A stretch of 48,577 bases of DNA. Origin: an uncultured Bacteroidales bacterium. GTDB lineage: Bacteria > Bacteroidota > Bacteroidia > Bacteroidales > P3. A program made the position numbers and the translations under genes. Positions within the stretch are counted from its first letter, which is position 1; every line of letters begins with the position of its first letter. The stretch lies in NCBI GenBank assembly GCA_946183915.1, contig CAMHDJ010000017.1:1-48577 (forward strand), given 5' to 3'. Of this stretch, positions 23,627 to 32,360 are shown in pieces. Under the pieces are notes generated by a model that was not told the DNA's origin, made no database searches, and was given only the letters and a program-made list of their open reading frames with translations.

Positions 23627-24024
23627 AGCGCTACCTCATCTCCCTGCTCCTCATGGTGCTGGCCCTCGTGCTGGCCTCGTTTGCGGTCATGTGGCTAGCC
23701 CCCGGCCGCTTCCTCGTGGCCATGCCCCTGCTGGCGCTCTACTTCGGAGCGGTATGCGGTCTGCAACACAGGATTGTCACCCGTGCCATGAACCGTTCGC
23801 CCAAGACCTTCATCCAGGTCTTCCTCGGCTCGGTCGTCGCCGTGCTCTTCATCCACATCGCCGTGCTGGCCGTCTACCTCTTCTCCCATCCCTCGCACGC
23901 CAAACTCTTCACCCTGGCGTTCTCCATCGGCTACGCCGTCAGCCTCGTCTTCGAGACCGCGGCCCTCGTGCGCTTCGTCAACAACGAGCGCCGTCGCCGC
24001 CAGCAGTCGGCCGCTGGCAAGTAG
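23623..24024 (+). CDS. Small membrane protein of unknown function
   Basis: This 133-residue protein has four predicted membrane segments and a basic C-terminus (NNERRRRQQ). The ATG at 23623 overlaps the pyrI stop (ATGA), so it is translated with pyrI. It superficially resembles small ATP-synthase I-like or DUF membrane proteins, but I do not recognise it. A link to pyrimidine uptake would be a guess. Confidence 0.7.
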   Translation: MKRYLISLLLMVLALVLASFAVMWLAPGRFLVAMPLLALYFGAVCGLQHRIVTRAMNRSPKTFIQVFLGSVVAVLFIHIAVLAVYLFSHPSHAKLFTLAFSIGYAVSLVFETAALVRFVNNERRRRQQSAAGK

Positions 24025-24052
24025 CAACCCTTTCGGGCCCCCGTCAGCCCGC

Positions 24053-24083
24053 AAGCCCCTGTCGATCCGTTCGGCAGGGGCTT
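24053..24083 (+). terminator. Terminator of the pyrBI operon
   Basis: AAGCCCCTG and CAGGGGCTT form a 9-bp stem around a 13-base loop, followed by TCACTTT. It follows the small membrane gene by about 30 bases. Confidence 0.75.
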
Positions 24084-24214
24084 TCACTTTACCCCTCCTC
24101 GGGCTGCCGCCCTGACAAAAACCTGTTGCCTCCGTGGCAACAACCTATAAACAAGCTGAATACGCGGCCTCCATCAGGCCTTCAGCCAGGCGGCAATAGG
24201 GCAAAATCAGCCTG

Positions 24215-24285
24215 TAGTCAGGGTATCACCATAGAGTTGGTATAGAGTTGGTATAGGGTTGGTACGGCGTCGGTACGGAGTTGGT
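24215..24285. repeat. Tandem repeat, word gagttggtat
   Basis: The words catagagttggtatagag, ttggtatagggttggtacgg and cgtcggtacggagttggtt repeat at about 10-11 base spacing for six or so copies. It is in the gap between convergent genes. Confidence 0.7.
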
Positions 24286-24305
24286 TGTCCGATGCGGGGA
24301 GAGGG

Positions 24306-24337
24306 TTATTATATTCTTCTTTAGAAGAATATAATAA
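24306..24337 (-). terminator. 32-bp AT-rich palindrome after the M16 gene, likely terminator
   Basis: TTATTATATTCTTCT and AGAAGAATATAATAA are perfect 15-bp arms with a 2-base centre. It is 10 bases after the minus-strand stop at 24348. It lacks a clear U tract on the minus side, so it might also be a protein-binding palindrome. Confidence 0.45.
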
Positions 24338-24347
24338 AAGGTCCCGT

Positions 24348-25586
24348 TCAGGCGCCGGCGCGGCAGTAGACCATCGCCTCCGGGCGGAGCCATCGAGCGG
24401 CGAGGTCGCGCAGCTCGTCGGCCGTGGTCGTGGCCAGGGCGGTGCGCAGGTGGTCGGTGAGGCGCTCGTCGACGTCGGCGGCCCACATCTGTCCGAAGCG
24501 GTGCGCCCGCTCGAACACGCCGTCGACCGAGCGGACGAAGTCGCCCGTCAGCACAGTGCGCACGCGCTGCAGCTCGTCGTCGTCGATCGTTTCCTCGGCG
24601 AGGCGCCGCAGCTCGTGGACGATGGCCTCTTCGGCCTGGTCGGCGCTGCCGGCGGCGACGTCGGTGGCGATGTGGAAGACGATGAGCCCGCGGTAGGTCG
24701 TCAGGCGGGCATACACGCCGTAGGTGAGGCCGAGGTCCTCGCGCAGGGAGGACATCAGGCGCGATCCGAAGTAGCCGCCCAGCAGGGTGACCAGGATCAT
24801 CAGGCGGGCGTAGTCGGGATCGTCCCAGGCCAGCGGCAGCACACGCCCCACGCGGAGCGAGGTCTGGGTGGACGAGGGGATCGGCTGCGCGGCGTGACGG
24901 GTGGCCGGATCGGCGTCGGGAAGGGCAAAGCGCAGGCGCGACGGCTGCGCGCCGTGCGATCCGAGCTGCGAGGCGACGTGTTCCAGGAGCTCGTCGTCGA
25001 CCTGGCCAGAGAGCACGATGTGGCCACCGGTATAGTGTTCGGCGTGGAAACGGCGCACTGCCTCGAGCTGCAGGCGGAGGGCGTCGTCGGGCTCGGCGTG
25101 GGTGGCCAGGGGGTGCCCGGCCGGGAAGAGCGTCTGGTAGAAGAGGCGGCGAGCCACGTCCGACGACTTCAGCTGCATGGCTTGAAGTTCCTGGCGCCGC
25201 TTGGAGCGGTAGGCTTCAAAGTCGGCCTCCGGAAAGGCCGGCCGTTCCAGCAGGCCGCGCACGACGGGCAGCAACTCGTCCAGGTAGCGGCGCAGGAAGT
25301 AGAACGTCGTGCGGCATACCAGGCGTTCGGGGTCGCTCTCGACGATGATGCCACGGTAGTCCATGAATTCGGCCAGCCGGTCGGCGGGCATGTCGCTCGA
25401 GGCGACGGGGAAGAGCCTGTTGGCGGCCGCGGCGCAGAGGAGCTGGGGCTGGTAGGCCGATCCGGCCTCGTGCAGCAGGTCAAGGCGTACCATGGGGAAT
25501 CCCTCGGCGGGGAAGTAGTGGATCGTGTGGCCGTCACGGCTGTACTCTCGGGGCCGGAGGCTATCGGTGGCGGGTAGGGCAATCAT
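24348..25586 (-). CDS. M16 (insulinase)-family protein lacking the zinc motif
   Basis: This 412-residue protein has the C-terminal M16 signature (GGYFGSRLMSSLREDLGLTYG), with the R/Y pair of this family near residues 265-285, and a typical two-domain layout. The zinc motif HxxEH, expected in the N-terminal part, is absent (AAANRLFPVASSD lies there instead). It is therefore likely an inactive partner, as in M16 pairs where one subunit carries zinc and the other the R/Y residues. No catalytic partner is in the window. It lies 42 bases after the TonB-dependent receptor and may be co-transcribed. Confidence 0.8.
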   Translation of the reverse strand: MIALPATDSLRPREYSRDGHTIHYFPAEGFPMVRLDLLHEAGSAYQPQLLCAAAANRLFPVASSDMPADRLAEFMDYRGIIVESDPERLVCRTTFYFLRRYLDELLPVVRGLLERPAFPEADFEAYRSKRRQELQAMQLKSSDVARRLFYQTLFPAGHPLATHAEPDDALRLQLEAVRRFHAEHYTGGHIVLSGQVDDELLEHVASQLGSHGAQPSRLRFALPDADPATRHAAQPIPSSTQTSLRVGRVLPLAWDDPDYARLMILVTLLGGYFGSRLMSSLREDLGLTYGVYARLTTYRGLIVFHIATDVAAGSADQAEEAIVHELRRLAEETIDDDELQRVRTVLTGDFVRSVDGVFERAHRFGQMWAADVDERLTDHLRTALATTTADELRDLAARWLRPEAMVYCRAGA

Positions 25587-25628
25587 GTCGTTCGGTGGGG
25601 TATTTTCGGACTCTTCGGGCGGCGAAGC

Positions 25629-28046
25629 TCAGAAGAGAATGTTCACTTTGAAGTTGAGCTGGCGGGCGGTGAGGTAGTTGGGTACCGGGTAACGGTTGTT
25701 GTCGTAGTCGGACACCCAGAGGTAGGACACCACGTTGCGGAAGTTGAAGAGGTTGAACACCTCGACGCCCAGCTGTATGTCTTTGATGTGACGGAAGAGC
25801 GGTGTGGTCTGCAGCCGGCGGAAACGCGAAAGCTGTACGGTGTTGCCCCAGTCGACGCGGTAGTAGGACGGCAGGCGGTAGTCGACGTCGGCGTGGCGGC
25901 TGACGGGGGTGCCGCTGCCGTAGACGAGGCTGAGGCTCATGCGCCACCAGGGGATGGCCGGCAGGTTGTCCTGCAGGAAAAGCTTGAAGCTGAAGCGCTG
26001 GTCGGTGGGTCGGGCCAGCCATCCGTAGGCATCGCCGAGTATATCTTCCTGGGTCTGCATCAGCGAGAGGCTGGCCCACGACTCGAGGCCTTCGATGAGT
26101 TCGCCGTTGAGGCGGAGGCTGAGGCCGGCGGCATAGCCCACGGCGTCCAGATCGGGCTGGTAGCGCAGGCGCAGATTGTCGACCGTGTAGGGAATCAGGT
26201 GGGTGATGTATTTGTAGTACACGTCGGCTGTCAGCGTGAAGGAATGGTCCCACAGGCGAAAACGGTAGTCGGCGGTGGCCATGACCTGGTAGGAGGTCTG
26301 CGGCGGAAGGTCGGTGCGCAGGGTGCCGTCCGGGCGGCGATACTCGCGGTAGAACGGGGCCTGGCCGTAGATGCCGGTGGCAAGGCGGAAGAGGAGGTCG
26401 CGCTCGGTGTCGGGCTTGTAGGTCGCGCTGAGGCGGGGACTGAGGAGCGTGTGGGGCTGGCCGCCGACGGAGTAGAGCTGTCCCCGCAAGCCTGCCACCA
26501 GCTTGATGTCCGAGCCCCGCGCGGTGGTGAAGTTGACGTCGCGCTGTGCGAAGGCGCCCGCCCGGAGGGTGAGCAGACTGTTGTCGGCGTTGACGAAGTC
26601 CTGAAGGATCGGGGTCTGGGGCCCGTTGGTGCTGTCGCCCAGGGGAACGATGGCGGCCGGCATGGCGTATCCGGCCGAATCTACCCACAGCCACTCGCGG
26701 AGGTGGTCGTAGATGTTCTCCACCTGCAGCTTGACGCCCATCTGCCAGGCTCCCAGGCGGGCCTCGCGCTGGGCGCGGAGGTCGAGGCTCAGTATGTCGG
26801 TGCTGAGGCGGTTGCGGGCATGCTCGAGGAAGGTGCCCACGCCACGGTCGAACATGACGGTGTCGCCAGCCGTCTCGCCCATGGCCAGTTCGTAGAGGAA
26901 GTATTGGCTCTGCACGTCGTAGCTCTCGGTCTCGTCGATGTGCTGGGCGGCCAGGGCGGCCCGCAGACGCCAGTCGTCGTTGGGGCGGTAGTCGGCGGTG
27001 AGGGCACCGAGAAGGGTGTGATAGCGGTCCTCTTCCTGACCGTCGAAGTAGACGCGTAGCGACATGGGCATCATGAAACCGCCGAAGGTGGTGGTCTGAT
27101 CCTCGGGAATGAGGCCGTAGATGTTGCGGGTGGCCAGGACCAGCAGGCCCAGGTCGAGGCGGTCGCTGGCGCGGTAGCCGAGCAGGGCTTGCAGGTCGGT
27201 GTAGCGTGTGTTGTAGCTGCCCCGGGTGTCGAGGCTGCCCAGCAGGTATCGGTTGCTGTGCTGCCGCAGGGCGAGGGCGTAGGAAAGCCGCTCCCCTGCC
27301 CTGCCCTGCACCGAGGCGCTGCCGCCCAGAAGGCTGGCACTGAGGCTGGCACTGAAGTCGATGGGACGGCTATAGGTGATGTCCAACACGGACGACATCT
27401 TGTCGCCGTAGGTGGCATCGAAGCCGCCAGGCGAGAAAAGGATGTAACTGACCAGGTCGGGATTGATGATGCTCATGCCCTCTTGTTGGGCACTGCGTAT
27501 CAGCATGGGGCGGAAGACCTCGATGCCGTTGATGTAGACCAGGTTCTCGTCGAAGGAACCGCCGCGGACAGAATACTGGCTGGAGAGTTCGTTGTTCGAC
27601 TGCACATCGGGCAGCATCTTGATCAGCCCCTCGACACCCGCGGTGGGACCTACGGCGTCGTCCAGCTTCTCCACCCCGATATTGGTGAAGCTGCTCTGCC
27701 GCACCTTGTCGGTGACGATCTCCACACCCTCCAGTTGTTGCGCCGAGGGGTGGAGCCAGATGTTGACCGTTGTGGTGCCACGCACGACCAGTCGGCGATC
27801 TGTAGGGCGATAGCCTACGAAAGAAATGCGGAGGGTGATGCTGTCAGAGGTGCCCACATCGAGGCGAAAGCGGCCCTGGCTGTCGGTAGAGGTGCCGACG
27901 GAGGTGCCCTCCACCCCGACCGAGGCATAGTGCAATGCGGCACCTGTCAGCGAGTCTCTGACAGTCCCCACGATTGTACCTTGGGCCCAGGCGGCGGCGC
28001 CGATCAGCAGCATCGCCAGGCATAATGTCGCTTTCTTCACGGACAT
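25629..28046 (-). CDS. TonB-dependent receptor with carboxypeptidase-like N-terminal domain
   Basis: This 805-residue outer-membrane protein has a signal peptide (IGAAAWAQ), a carboxypeptidase-regulatory-like domain (GTVRDSLTGAALHYASVGVEGT), a plug with SVRGGSFDENLVYINGIEVF, and a barrel ending NFKVNILF with a terminal Phe. It lacks an adjacent SusD, so it is probably not a polysaccharide system. It resembles the outer-membrane receptors for peptides, metals or unknown ligands. The ligand cannot be told. The M16-like gene next to it hints at a proteinaceous substrate, which is inference. Confidence 0.9.
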   Translation of the reverse strand: MSVKKATLCLAMLLIGAAAWAQGTIVGTVRDSLTGAALHYASVGVEGTSVGTSTDSQGRFRLDVGTSDSITLRISFVGYRPTDRRLVVRGTTTVNIWLHPSAQQLEGVEIVTDKVRQSSFTNIGVEKLDDAVGPTAGVEGLIKMLPDVQSNNELSSQYSVRGGSFDENLVYINGIEVFRPMLIRSAQQEGMSIINPDLVSYILFSPGGFDATYGDKMSSVLDITYSRPIDFSASLSASLLGGSASVQGRAGERLSYALALRQHSNRYLLGSLDTRGSYNTRYTDLQALLGYRASDRLDLGLLVLATRNIYGLIPEDQTTTFGGFMMPMSLRVYFDGQEEDRYHTLLGALTADYRPNDDWRLRAALAAQHIDETESYDVQSQYFLYELAMGETAGDTVMFDRGVGTFLEHARNRLSTDILSLDLRAQREARLGAWQMGVKLQVENIYDHLREWLWVDSAGYAMPAAIVPLGDSTNGPQTPILQDFVNADNSLLTLRAGAFAQRDVNFTTARGSDIKLVAGLRGQLYSVGGQPHTLLSPRLSATYKPDTERDLLFRLATGIYGQAPFYREYRRPDGTLRTDLPPQTSYQVMATADYRFRLWDHSFTLTADVYYKYITHLIPYTVDNLRLRYQPDLDAVGYAAGLSLRLNGELIEGLESWASLSLMQTQEDILGDAYGWLARPTDQRFSFKLFLQDNLPAIPWWRMSLSLVYGSGTPVSRHADVDYRLPSYYRVDWGNTVQLSRFRRLQTTPLFRHIKDIQLGVEVFNLFNFRNVVSYLWVSDYDNNRYPVPNYLTARQLNFKVNILF

Positions 28047-28054
28047 TATAACTT

Positions 28055-28084
28055 ATAATGTACCATTTTATTGTTCGATGACAA
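28055..28084 (-). promoter_or_regulatory. Weak promoter candidate for the TonB receptor
   Basis: The minus strand has TTG, 19 bases and TACATTAT. The -7 box matches TAnnTT only, so this is a partial fit. Confidence 0.3.
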
Positions 28085-28086
28085 TA

Positions 28087-28118
28087 AAAAAAGCCCACCG
28101 CTGTGGCGATGGGCTGTT
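28087..28118 (-). terminator. Terminator of the gyrA-TPR operon
   Basis: On the minus strand AGCCCATCGCC pairs with GGTGGGCT, around the loop ACAGC, followed by seven U. It lies just after the stop of the TPR gene at 28142. Confidence 0.85.
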
Positions 28119-28141
28119 CGGTTGTTGACAGGATGTCCTGT

Positions 28142-29392
28142 TTACTGGTTCAGGAGGGCCTCGAAGCGCTGGTGGGCAGCCTTCGACTCGTCGTAGCGCT
28201 CCACGCGGGCGTAGGCAGTGCTGAGGGCCTGAAGGGCGTTGGCCAGGTTGGGGCGCTGCATCTGCTTCTCCTGACCCTCGGGCAGGTTGTCAATGTATTC
28301 GACGGCTTTCTCCAGGTAGGTGATGGCGGTACTGAACGACTCCTTGGCCTCTTTCTCCAGCTTGTCGGCCAGAGCGATGGTCTCCTCGTTGAAGGGATCG
28401 GGCTCGGGAGCGGCCTGGAGTTTGTCGACAGCGTTGTTGTAGTACATCTGACCCATGCTGAAGTTGGCACCGAACTGGACGGGTTTCAGCTTGAGCGACT
28501 CCTCGAACTTGGCGCGGGCACCGTCGATGTCGTTGGTCATTTGGAGCAGGCTGCCGGCCGAAGTGAGCAGGTCGGGGTAGATATTGGCGCTGTCCTTGGT
28601 GAGCTCCAGGGCCTGGTTGATGACCTCTTTACCCTTGTCGAAGTTCTCGTTCAGCAGATAACCCTCGGCCAGCAGCAGGTAGGCTTTGTAGTTAGTCTTG
28701 TTGTTGCGCTGGTAGTTGGTGGCCACCTTCAGGGCCTGATCCATGTTCTTCTCGGCTTTGTAGACGTCGAAGAGGTACTTGTAGACCTGCTCCTTGTCGG
28801 TGCGCTTGCGCATGAGCTGGTTGAAGAACTTTTTGATGTTGGCGGTGTCGTGGGCGGCGACGGCGCTCAGACCGGCCACGAACATGGCCTCACCGGCGTT
28901 GTCGAACTGGCCGCTGGTCTCGCCGGCGTTGTTGTACATCTCGGCGGCGCGGGCGGCAACCTGCATGGCCTCCTCGTACTTCTTCTCGTTGAAGAGCGAG
29001 CGCGAACGGTTGTAGAAGTCGTAGCCAACGGTGCTGAAGACGCTGACAAGGCCCTTGTTGTACTCGCCGTCGTTGTGGGCGTCAAGGCGTTTGCACTCGA
29101 GAGCCGACTGGTAGGCCTGGTCGGCCCAGTCGGGAGCGAGGCCTTTGTACTTGGGTTTGGCCTGCGAGGCATCGCGACCGATTTCGGCGTAGATCAAGGC
29201 GCGGTAGTACCACGTCTTGGCATCATCCTTGGTCTTCTCGTGCACTGCGGCGGCATCGATTTCGGTCTTGGCCTTCTTGAGCGATCCTTTGCGGAGATCC
29301 TGCACAGCGCTTTCGACCATCAGCGACTGTGCGCTGAGACTCATGGTGGCAGCCATAAGGACTGCAGTCATGACAAGTTTCTTGATCTTCAT
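28142..29392 (-). CDS. Secreted TPR protein
   Basis: This 416-residue protein has a signal peptide (AATMSLSAQ) and multiple TPR-like repeats (for example AKTWYYRALIYAEIG and NYKAYLLLAEGYLLNENFDKG). There is no lipobox Cys, so it is likely periplasmic. It lies 42 bases after gyrA, with a terminator behind it, so it is likely co-transcribed. The partner is unknown. Confidence 0.8.
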   Translation of the reverse strand: MKIKKLVMTAVLMAATMSLSAQSLMVESAVQDLRKGSLKKAKTEIDAAAVHEKTKDDAKTWYYRALIYAEIGRDASQAKPKYKGLAPDWADQAYQSALECKRLDAHNDGEYNKGLVSVFSTVGYDFYNRSRSLFNEKKYEEAMQVAARAAEMYNNAGETSGQFDNAGEAMFVAGLSAVAAHDTANIKKFFNQLMRKRTDKEQVYKYLFDVYKAEKNMDQALKVATNYQRNNKTNYKAYLLLAEGYLLNENFDKGKEVINQALELTKDSANIYPDLLTSAGSLLQMTNDIDGARAKFEESLKLKPVQFGANFSMGQMYYNNAVDKLQAAPEPDPFNEETIALADKLEKEAKESFSTAITYLEKAVEYIDNLPEGQEKQMQRPNLANALQALSTAYARVERYDESKAAHQRFEALLNQ

Positions 29393-29434
29393 ATTTGTGT
29401 TGTTGTTTTTAGGTTATCTGTTTTTGTTGCTTTT

Positions 29435-31960
29435 TTACTCATTAGTACCGTCTTCGGTGGAATTATTGCTTTCGGGTGCAACAATTTCTTCTGCGGTGTT
29501 CTCTTCCGACTCGTCGTCGGTGGGCACCTTGGTGATGGAGGCGATGTAGTCTTTGCCGCGCAGGTCGATCAGTTTGACGCCCTGGGTGGCGCGGCCGAGG
29601 ACGCGCAGATCGGCCACCTTCATGCGGATGGTGACGCCCGAGCGGTTGATGATCATCAGGTCGTTGTCGTCGGTCACGTTGGTGACGGCCACCAGCGGGC
29701 CCGTCTTCTCGGTGATCTGCATGGCCTTGACGCCCTTGCCGCCGCGGTGTACGGTGGCGCGGTAGTCCTTCAGGGCCGAGCGTTTGCCGTAGCCGTGCTC
29801 GGTGACCACCAGCAGGTTCTCCTCCTCGCTCGGCAGGCACAGCATGTCGATGGCGGCATCGTCGTCGCCGTCCAGCTCCATGCCTTTCACGCCCGAGGCG
29901 CCGCGACCCATGGCGCGGAACTCGCCCTCCGGGCAGATCATCACCTTGCCCTTCTTCGAGGCTAGCAGCATGTAGCTGTTACCGTCGGTGAGGCAGGCCG
30001 TCAGCAGCTCGTCGCCTTCGCGGATGCCGATGGCGATGATGCCGTTGGTGCGCGGACGCGAATAGGCCTCGAGCGAGGTCTTCTTCACGATGCCGTTCTT
30101 GGTGCACATGACGATGTAGTGGTTGCCCACGTACTCGGTGTCGCTGAGGGTCTCCACGTTGACGTAGGCCTTCACCTTGTCGTCCGGTTCGATGTTGATG
30201 ACGTTCAGGATGGGGCGACCCTTGGTGTTGCGCTCGCCCTCCGGCACCTCGAAGGCACGCATCCAGTAGCAGCGGCCCTTCTCGGTGAAGAGCAGCAGGT
30301 AGTTGTGGTTGGTGCAGGTGAAGATGTGCTCCACGAAGTCCTCGCTGCGCACGGCGCTGCCCTTGGCGCCGACGCCGCCGCGGCTCTGCGTGCGGTACTC
30401 GGCCAGGGGCGTGCGCTTGATGTAGCCCTTGTGCGAGATGGTGATGACCACCTGCTCGTCGGGGATGGTGTCTTCGATGCGGAAGTTCGCCGCGTCGTAT
30501 TTGATGGTGGTGCGGCGGTCGTCGCCGTACTTGTCGCGCAGTTCCTGCAGTTCGCCCTTGATGACCTGCATGAGGACCGAGTGGTCGCCGAGGATCTCTT
30601 TGCAACGCTCGATGAAGCGCATCTTCTCGTCGTACTCGTCCTGCAGCTTCTGGTGCTGCAGACCGGTGAGCTGGGCCAGACGCATGTCGACGATGGCGCG
30701 GGCCTGGAGGTCGCTGAACTGGTAGTGGTCCATCAGGCCTTGGCGGGCCTCGTCGGGCGTCTTGCTGGCGCGGATGAGGGCCACGATCTCGTCGATGATG
30801 TCGATGGCGCGGAGCAGACCGGCCAGGATGTGGGCGCGCTTCTCGGCCTCGGCCATCTCGAAGCGGGTGCGACGGGTGACGACCTCTTCGCGGTGTTCGA
30901 CGAAGTATTTGATCAGGTCCTTTAGGTTCAGCAGCCGGGGACGGCCGTGCACGAGGGCGATGTTGTTCACCGCAAAGCTCGATTGCAGCTCAGTGAACTG
31001 GAAGAGTTTGTTGAGGATCACGTTGGGCACCACGTCGTTGCGCAGCACGTACACCACGCGGATGCCGTCTTTGTCGCTCTCGTCGCGGATGTCGAGGATG
31101 CCTTCGATCTTGCCTTCCTTGACCAGGTTGGCCGTTTTCTTGATCATCTCGCTCTTGTTGACGCCGTAGGGGATCGTGGTGGCGACGATGACGTTGTGGC
31201 CCTTGGCGTCCTCTTCGATGGCGGTGTCGGCGCGGAGAATGATGCTTCCGCGGCCGGTCGTGTAGGCCTCGCGCACCCCGTTGTAGCCGTAGATGATGCC
31301 GCCCAGCGGGAAGTCGGGCGCCTTGACATACTGCATCAGCTCCTCGATGGTGATGTCCGTGTTGTCGATGTAGGCCATGCAGCCGTCGAGCACTTCGCGC
31401 AGGTTGTGGGTGGGCATATTGGTGGCCATACCGACGGCGATGCCGTTGGAGCCGTTGATGAGCAGGTTGGGTATCTTGGCGGGCAGCACCGAAGGCTCAA
31501 GGCCCTCGTTGTCGTAGGTGGGCACCATGTCGACGGTGTCCTTGTCGATGTCGGCCACCAGCTCGTTGCTGATCTGACGCAGGCGGGCCTCGGTGTAGCG
31601 CATGGCGGCCGGCGAGTCGCCATCGATGGAACCGAAGTTACCCTGACCGTCGACCAGCGTGTAGCGCATCGACCACTCCTGGGCCAGACGCACGAGGGCG
31701 CCGTAGATGCTCGAGTCGCCGTGGGGGTGGTACTTACCCATCACGTCGCCCACGATGCGGGCGCTCTTCTTGGTCGGCGTGTTGTAGAGGATGCCGTTTT
31801 CATTCATCGAATAGAGGATGCGTCGGTGCACCGGCTTGAAACCGTCGCGCACGTCGGGCAACGCGCGGGCCACAATGACGGACATGGCATAGTCGATATA
31901 GGCCGTCTTCATGGTCTGCTCGATGTCCACACGCATGATTTTTTCGTTGTCAATAGCCAT
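29435..31960 (-). CDS. gyrA: DNA gyrase subunit A
   Basis: This 841-residue protein has [21 protein letters not shown], the quinolone region [20 protein letters not shown] (residues 75-94), catalytic Tyr 122 ([10 protein letters not shown]), and C-terminal beta-pinwheel repeats with the GyrA box-like [11 protein letters not shown]. It is the breaking-rejoining subunit of gyrase and works with GyrB, which is not in the window. Position 87, acidic in E. coli, is Gly; Ser 83 is kept. An acidic tail ends the chain. Confidence 0.95.
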   Translation of the reverse strand: MAIDNEKIMRVDIEQTMKTAYIDYAMSVIVARALPDVRDGFKPVHRRILYSMNENGILYNTPTKKSARIVGDVMGKYHPHGDSSIYGALVRLAQEWSMRYTLVDGQGNFGSIDGDSPAAMRYTEARLRQISNELVADIDKDTVDMVPTYDNEGLEPSVLPAKIPNLLINGSNGIAVGMATNMPTHNLREVLDGCMAYIDNTDITIEELMQYVKAPDFPLGGIIYGYNGVREAYTTGRGSIILRADTAIEEDAKGHNVIVATTIPYGVNKSEMIKKTANLVKEGKIEGILDIRDESDKDGIRVVYVLRNDVVPNVILNKLFQFTELQSSFAVNNIALVHGRPRLLNLKDLIKYFVEHREEVVTRRTRFEMAEAEKRAHILAGLLRAIDIIDEIVALIRASKTPDEARQGLMDHYQFSDLQARAIVDMRLAQLTGLQHQKLQDEYDEKMRFIERCKEILGDHSVLMQVIKGELQELRDKYGDDRRTTIKYDAANFRIEDTIPDEQVVITISHKGYIKRTPLAEYRTQSRGGVGAKGSAVRSEDFVEHIFTCTNHNYLLLFTEKGRCYWMRAFEVPEGERNTKGRPILNVINIEPDDKVKAYVNVETLSDTEYVGNHYIVMCTKNGIVKKTSLEAYSRPRTNGIIAIGIREGDELLTACLTDGNSYMLLASKKGKVMICPEGEFRAMGRGASGVKGMELDGDDDAAIDMLCLPSEEENLLVVTEHGYGKRSALKDYRATVHRGGKGVKAMQITEKTGPLVAVTNVTDDNDLMIINRSGVTIRMKVADLRVLGRATQGVKLIDLRGKDYIASITKVPTDDESEENTAEEIVAPESNNSTEDGTNE

Positions 31961-32026
31961 GGGTTATCTTAATATTTTATTGTATTCTAATATATTATAC
32001 GCAACTCGCTGTGCGGTTGCAAATGA

Positions 32027-32058
32027 CAAAGATACACAAAAATATTGACACGGCCAAA
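32027..32058 (-). promoter_or_regulatory. Bacteroidota-type promoter for gyrA
   Basis: The minus strand reads TTTG (32058-32055), 20 bases, TATCTTTG (32034-32027). This is a full consensus match, about 67 bases before the gyrA ATG. Confidence 0.8.
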
Positions 32059-32125
32059 CCTTGCCCCCACTTTTCTAAACACTTTTTCAACACCCCGCCC
32101 CCTTTTCCCCTGCATAGAGCCCCAT

Positions 32126-32250
32126 TTATGCAGACATGATGCAGAGGGGATGCAGAGATGATGCAGAGAGGATGCAGGGACAAAAGGGGCATTTATGCCT
32201 AGTTGATGCCTAGTTGATGCCTGGATGATGCCTGGATGATGCCTGCCGGA
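32126..32250. repeat. Two-word tandem repeat, gatgcagagg and gatgcctgg
   Basis: From 32131, gcagacatgatgcagagggg starts a run of gatgcagag words at 10-12 base spacing. From 32194 it turns into ttgatgcctag and atgatgcctgg words at 11-base spacing. Both words return at 48253-48312, including 24 identical bases starting at gcagacatg. Confidence 0.85.
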
Positions 32251-32305
32251 TGGGGGGCGCCGGACGTCAACAAGGGGGTGTTGATAAGAAACGATGGCAT
32301 GAATG

Positions 32306-32334
32306 TTGCAGGCGGTATAAAAGTAGTATTTTTG
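32306..32334 (+). promoter_or_regulatory. Bacteroidota-type promoter for clpC
   Basis: TTG (32306-32308), 18 bases, TATTTTTG (32327-32334) precedes the clpC ATG by 27 bases. This placed the start at 32361 rather than at in-frame codons upstream. Confidence 0.7.
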
Positions 32335-32360
32335 CAATTCGAAACATTGACCTTTTGAGA

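Larger units (their letters stand above)
24025..24347. other. Convergent intergenic region: terminators and gttggtata repeat
   Basis: These 323 bases have no gene. They hold the pyr terminator (24053-24083), a tandem repeat at 24215-24285 with words gagttggtat and gttggtacgg, and a 32-bp AT-rich palindrome (24306-24337) after the minus-strand M16 gene. Confidence 0.6.
31961..32360. other. gyrA-clpC divergent intergenic region
   Basis: These 400 bases have no gene. They hold the gyrA promoter (32027-32058), a long tandem-repeat block (32126-32250), and the clpC promoter (32306-32334). Confidence 0.7.

Noticed and set aside
29435..31960. Quinolone resistance from Gly at GyrA position 87
   Set aside because: Non-acidic residues at this position vary among Bacteroidota, and Ser 83 is intact, so resistance cannot be claimed.
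32126..32250. CRISPR array
   Set aside because: Units are 10-12 bases with no spacers, and no cas gene is present.
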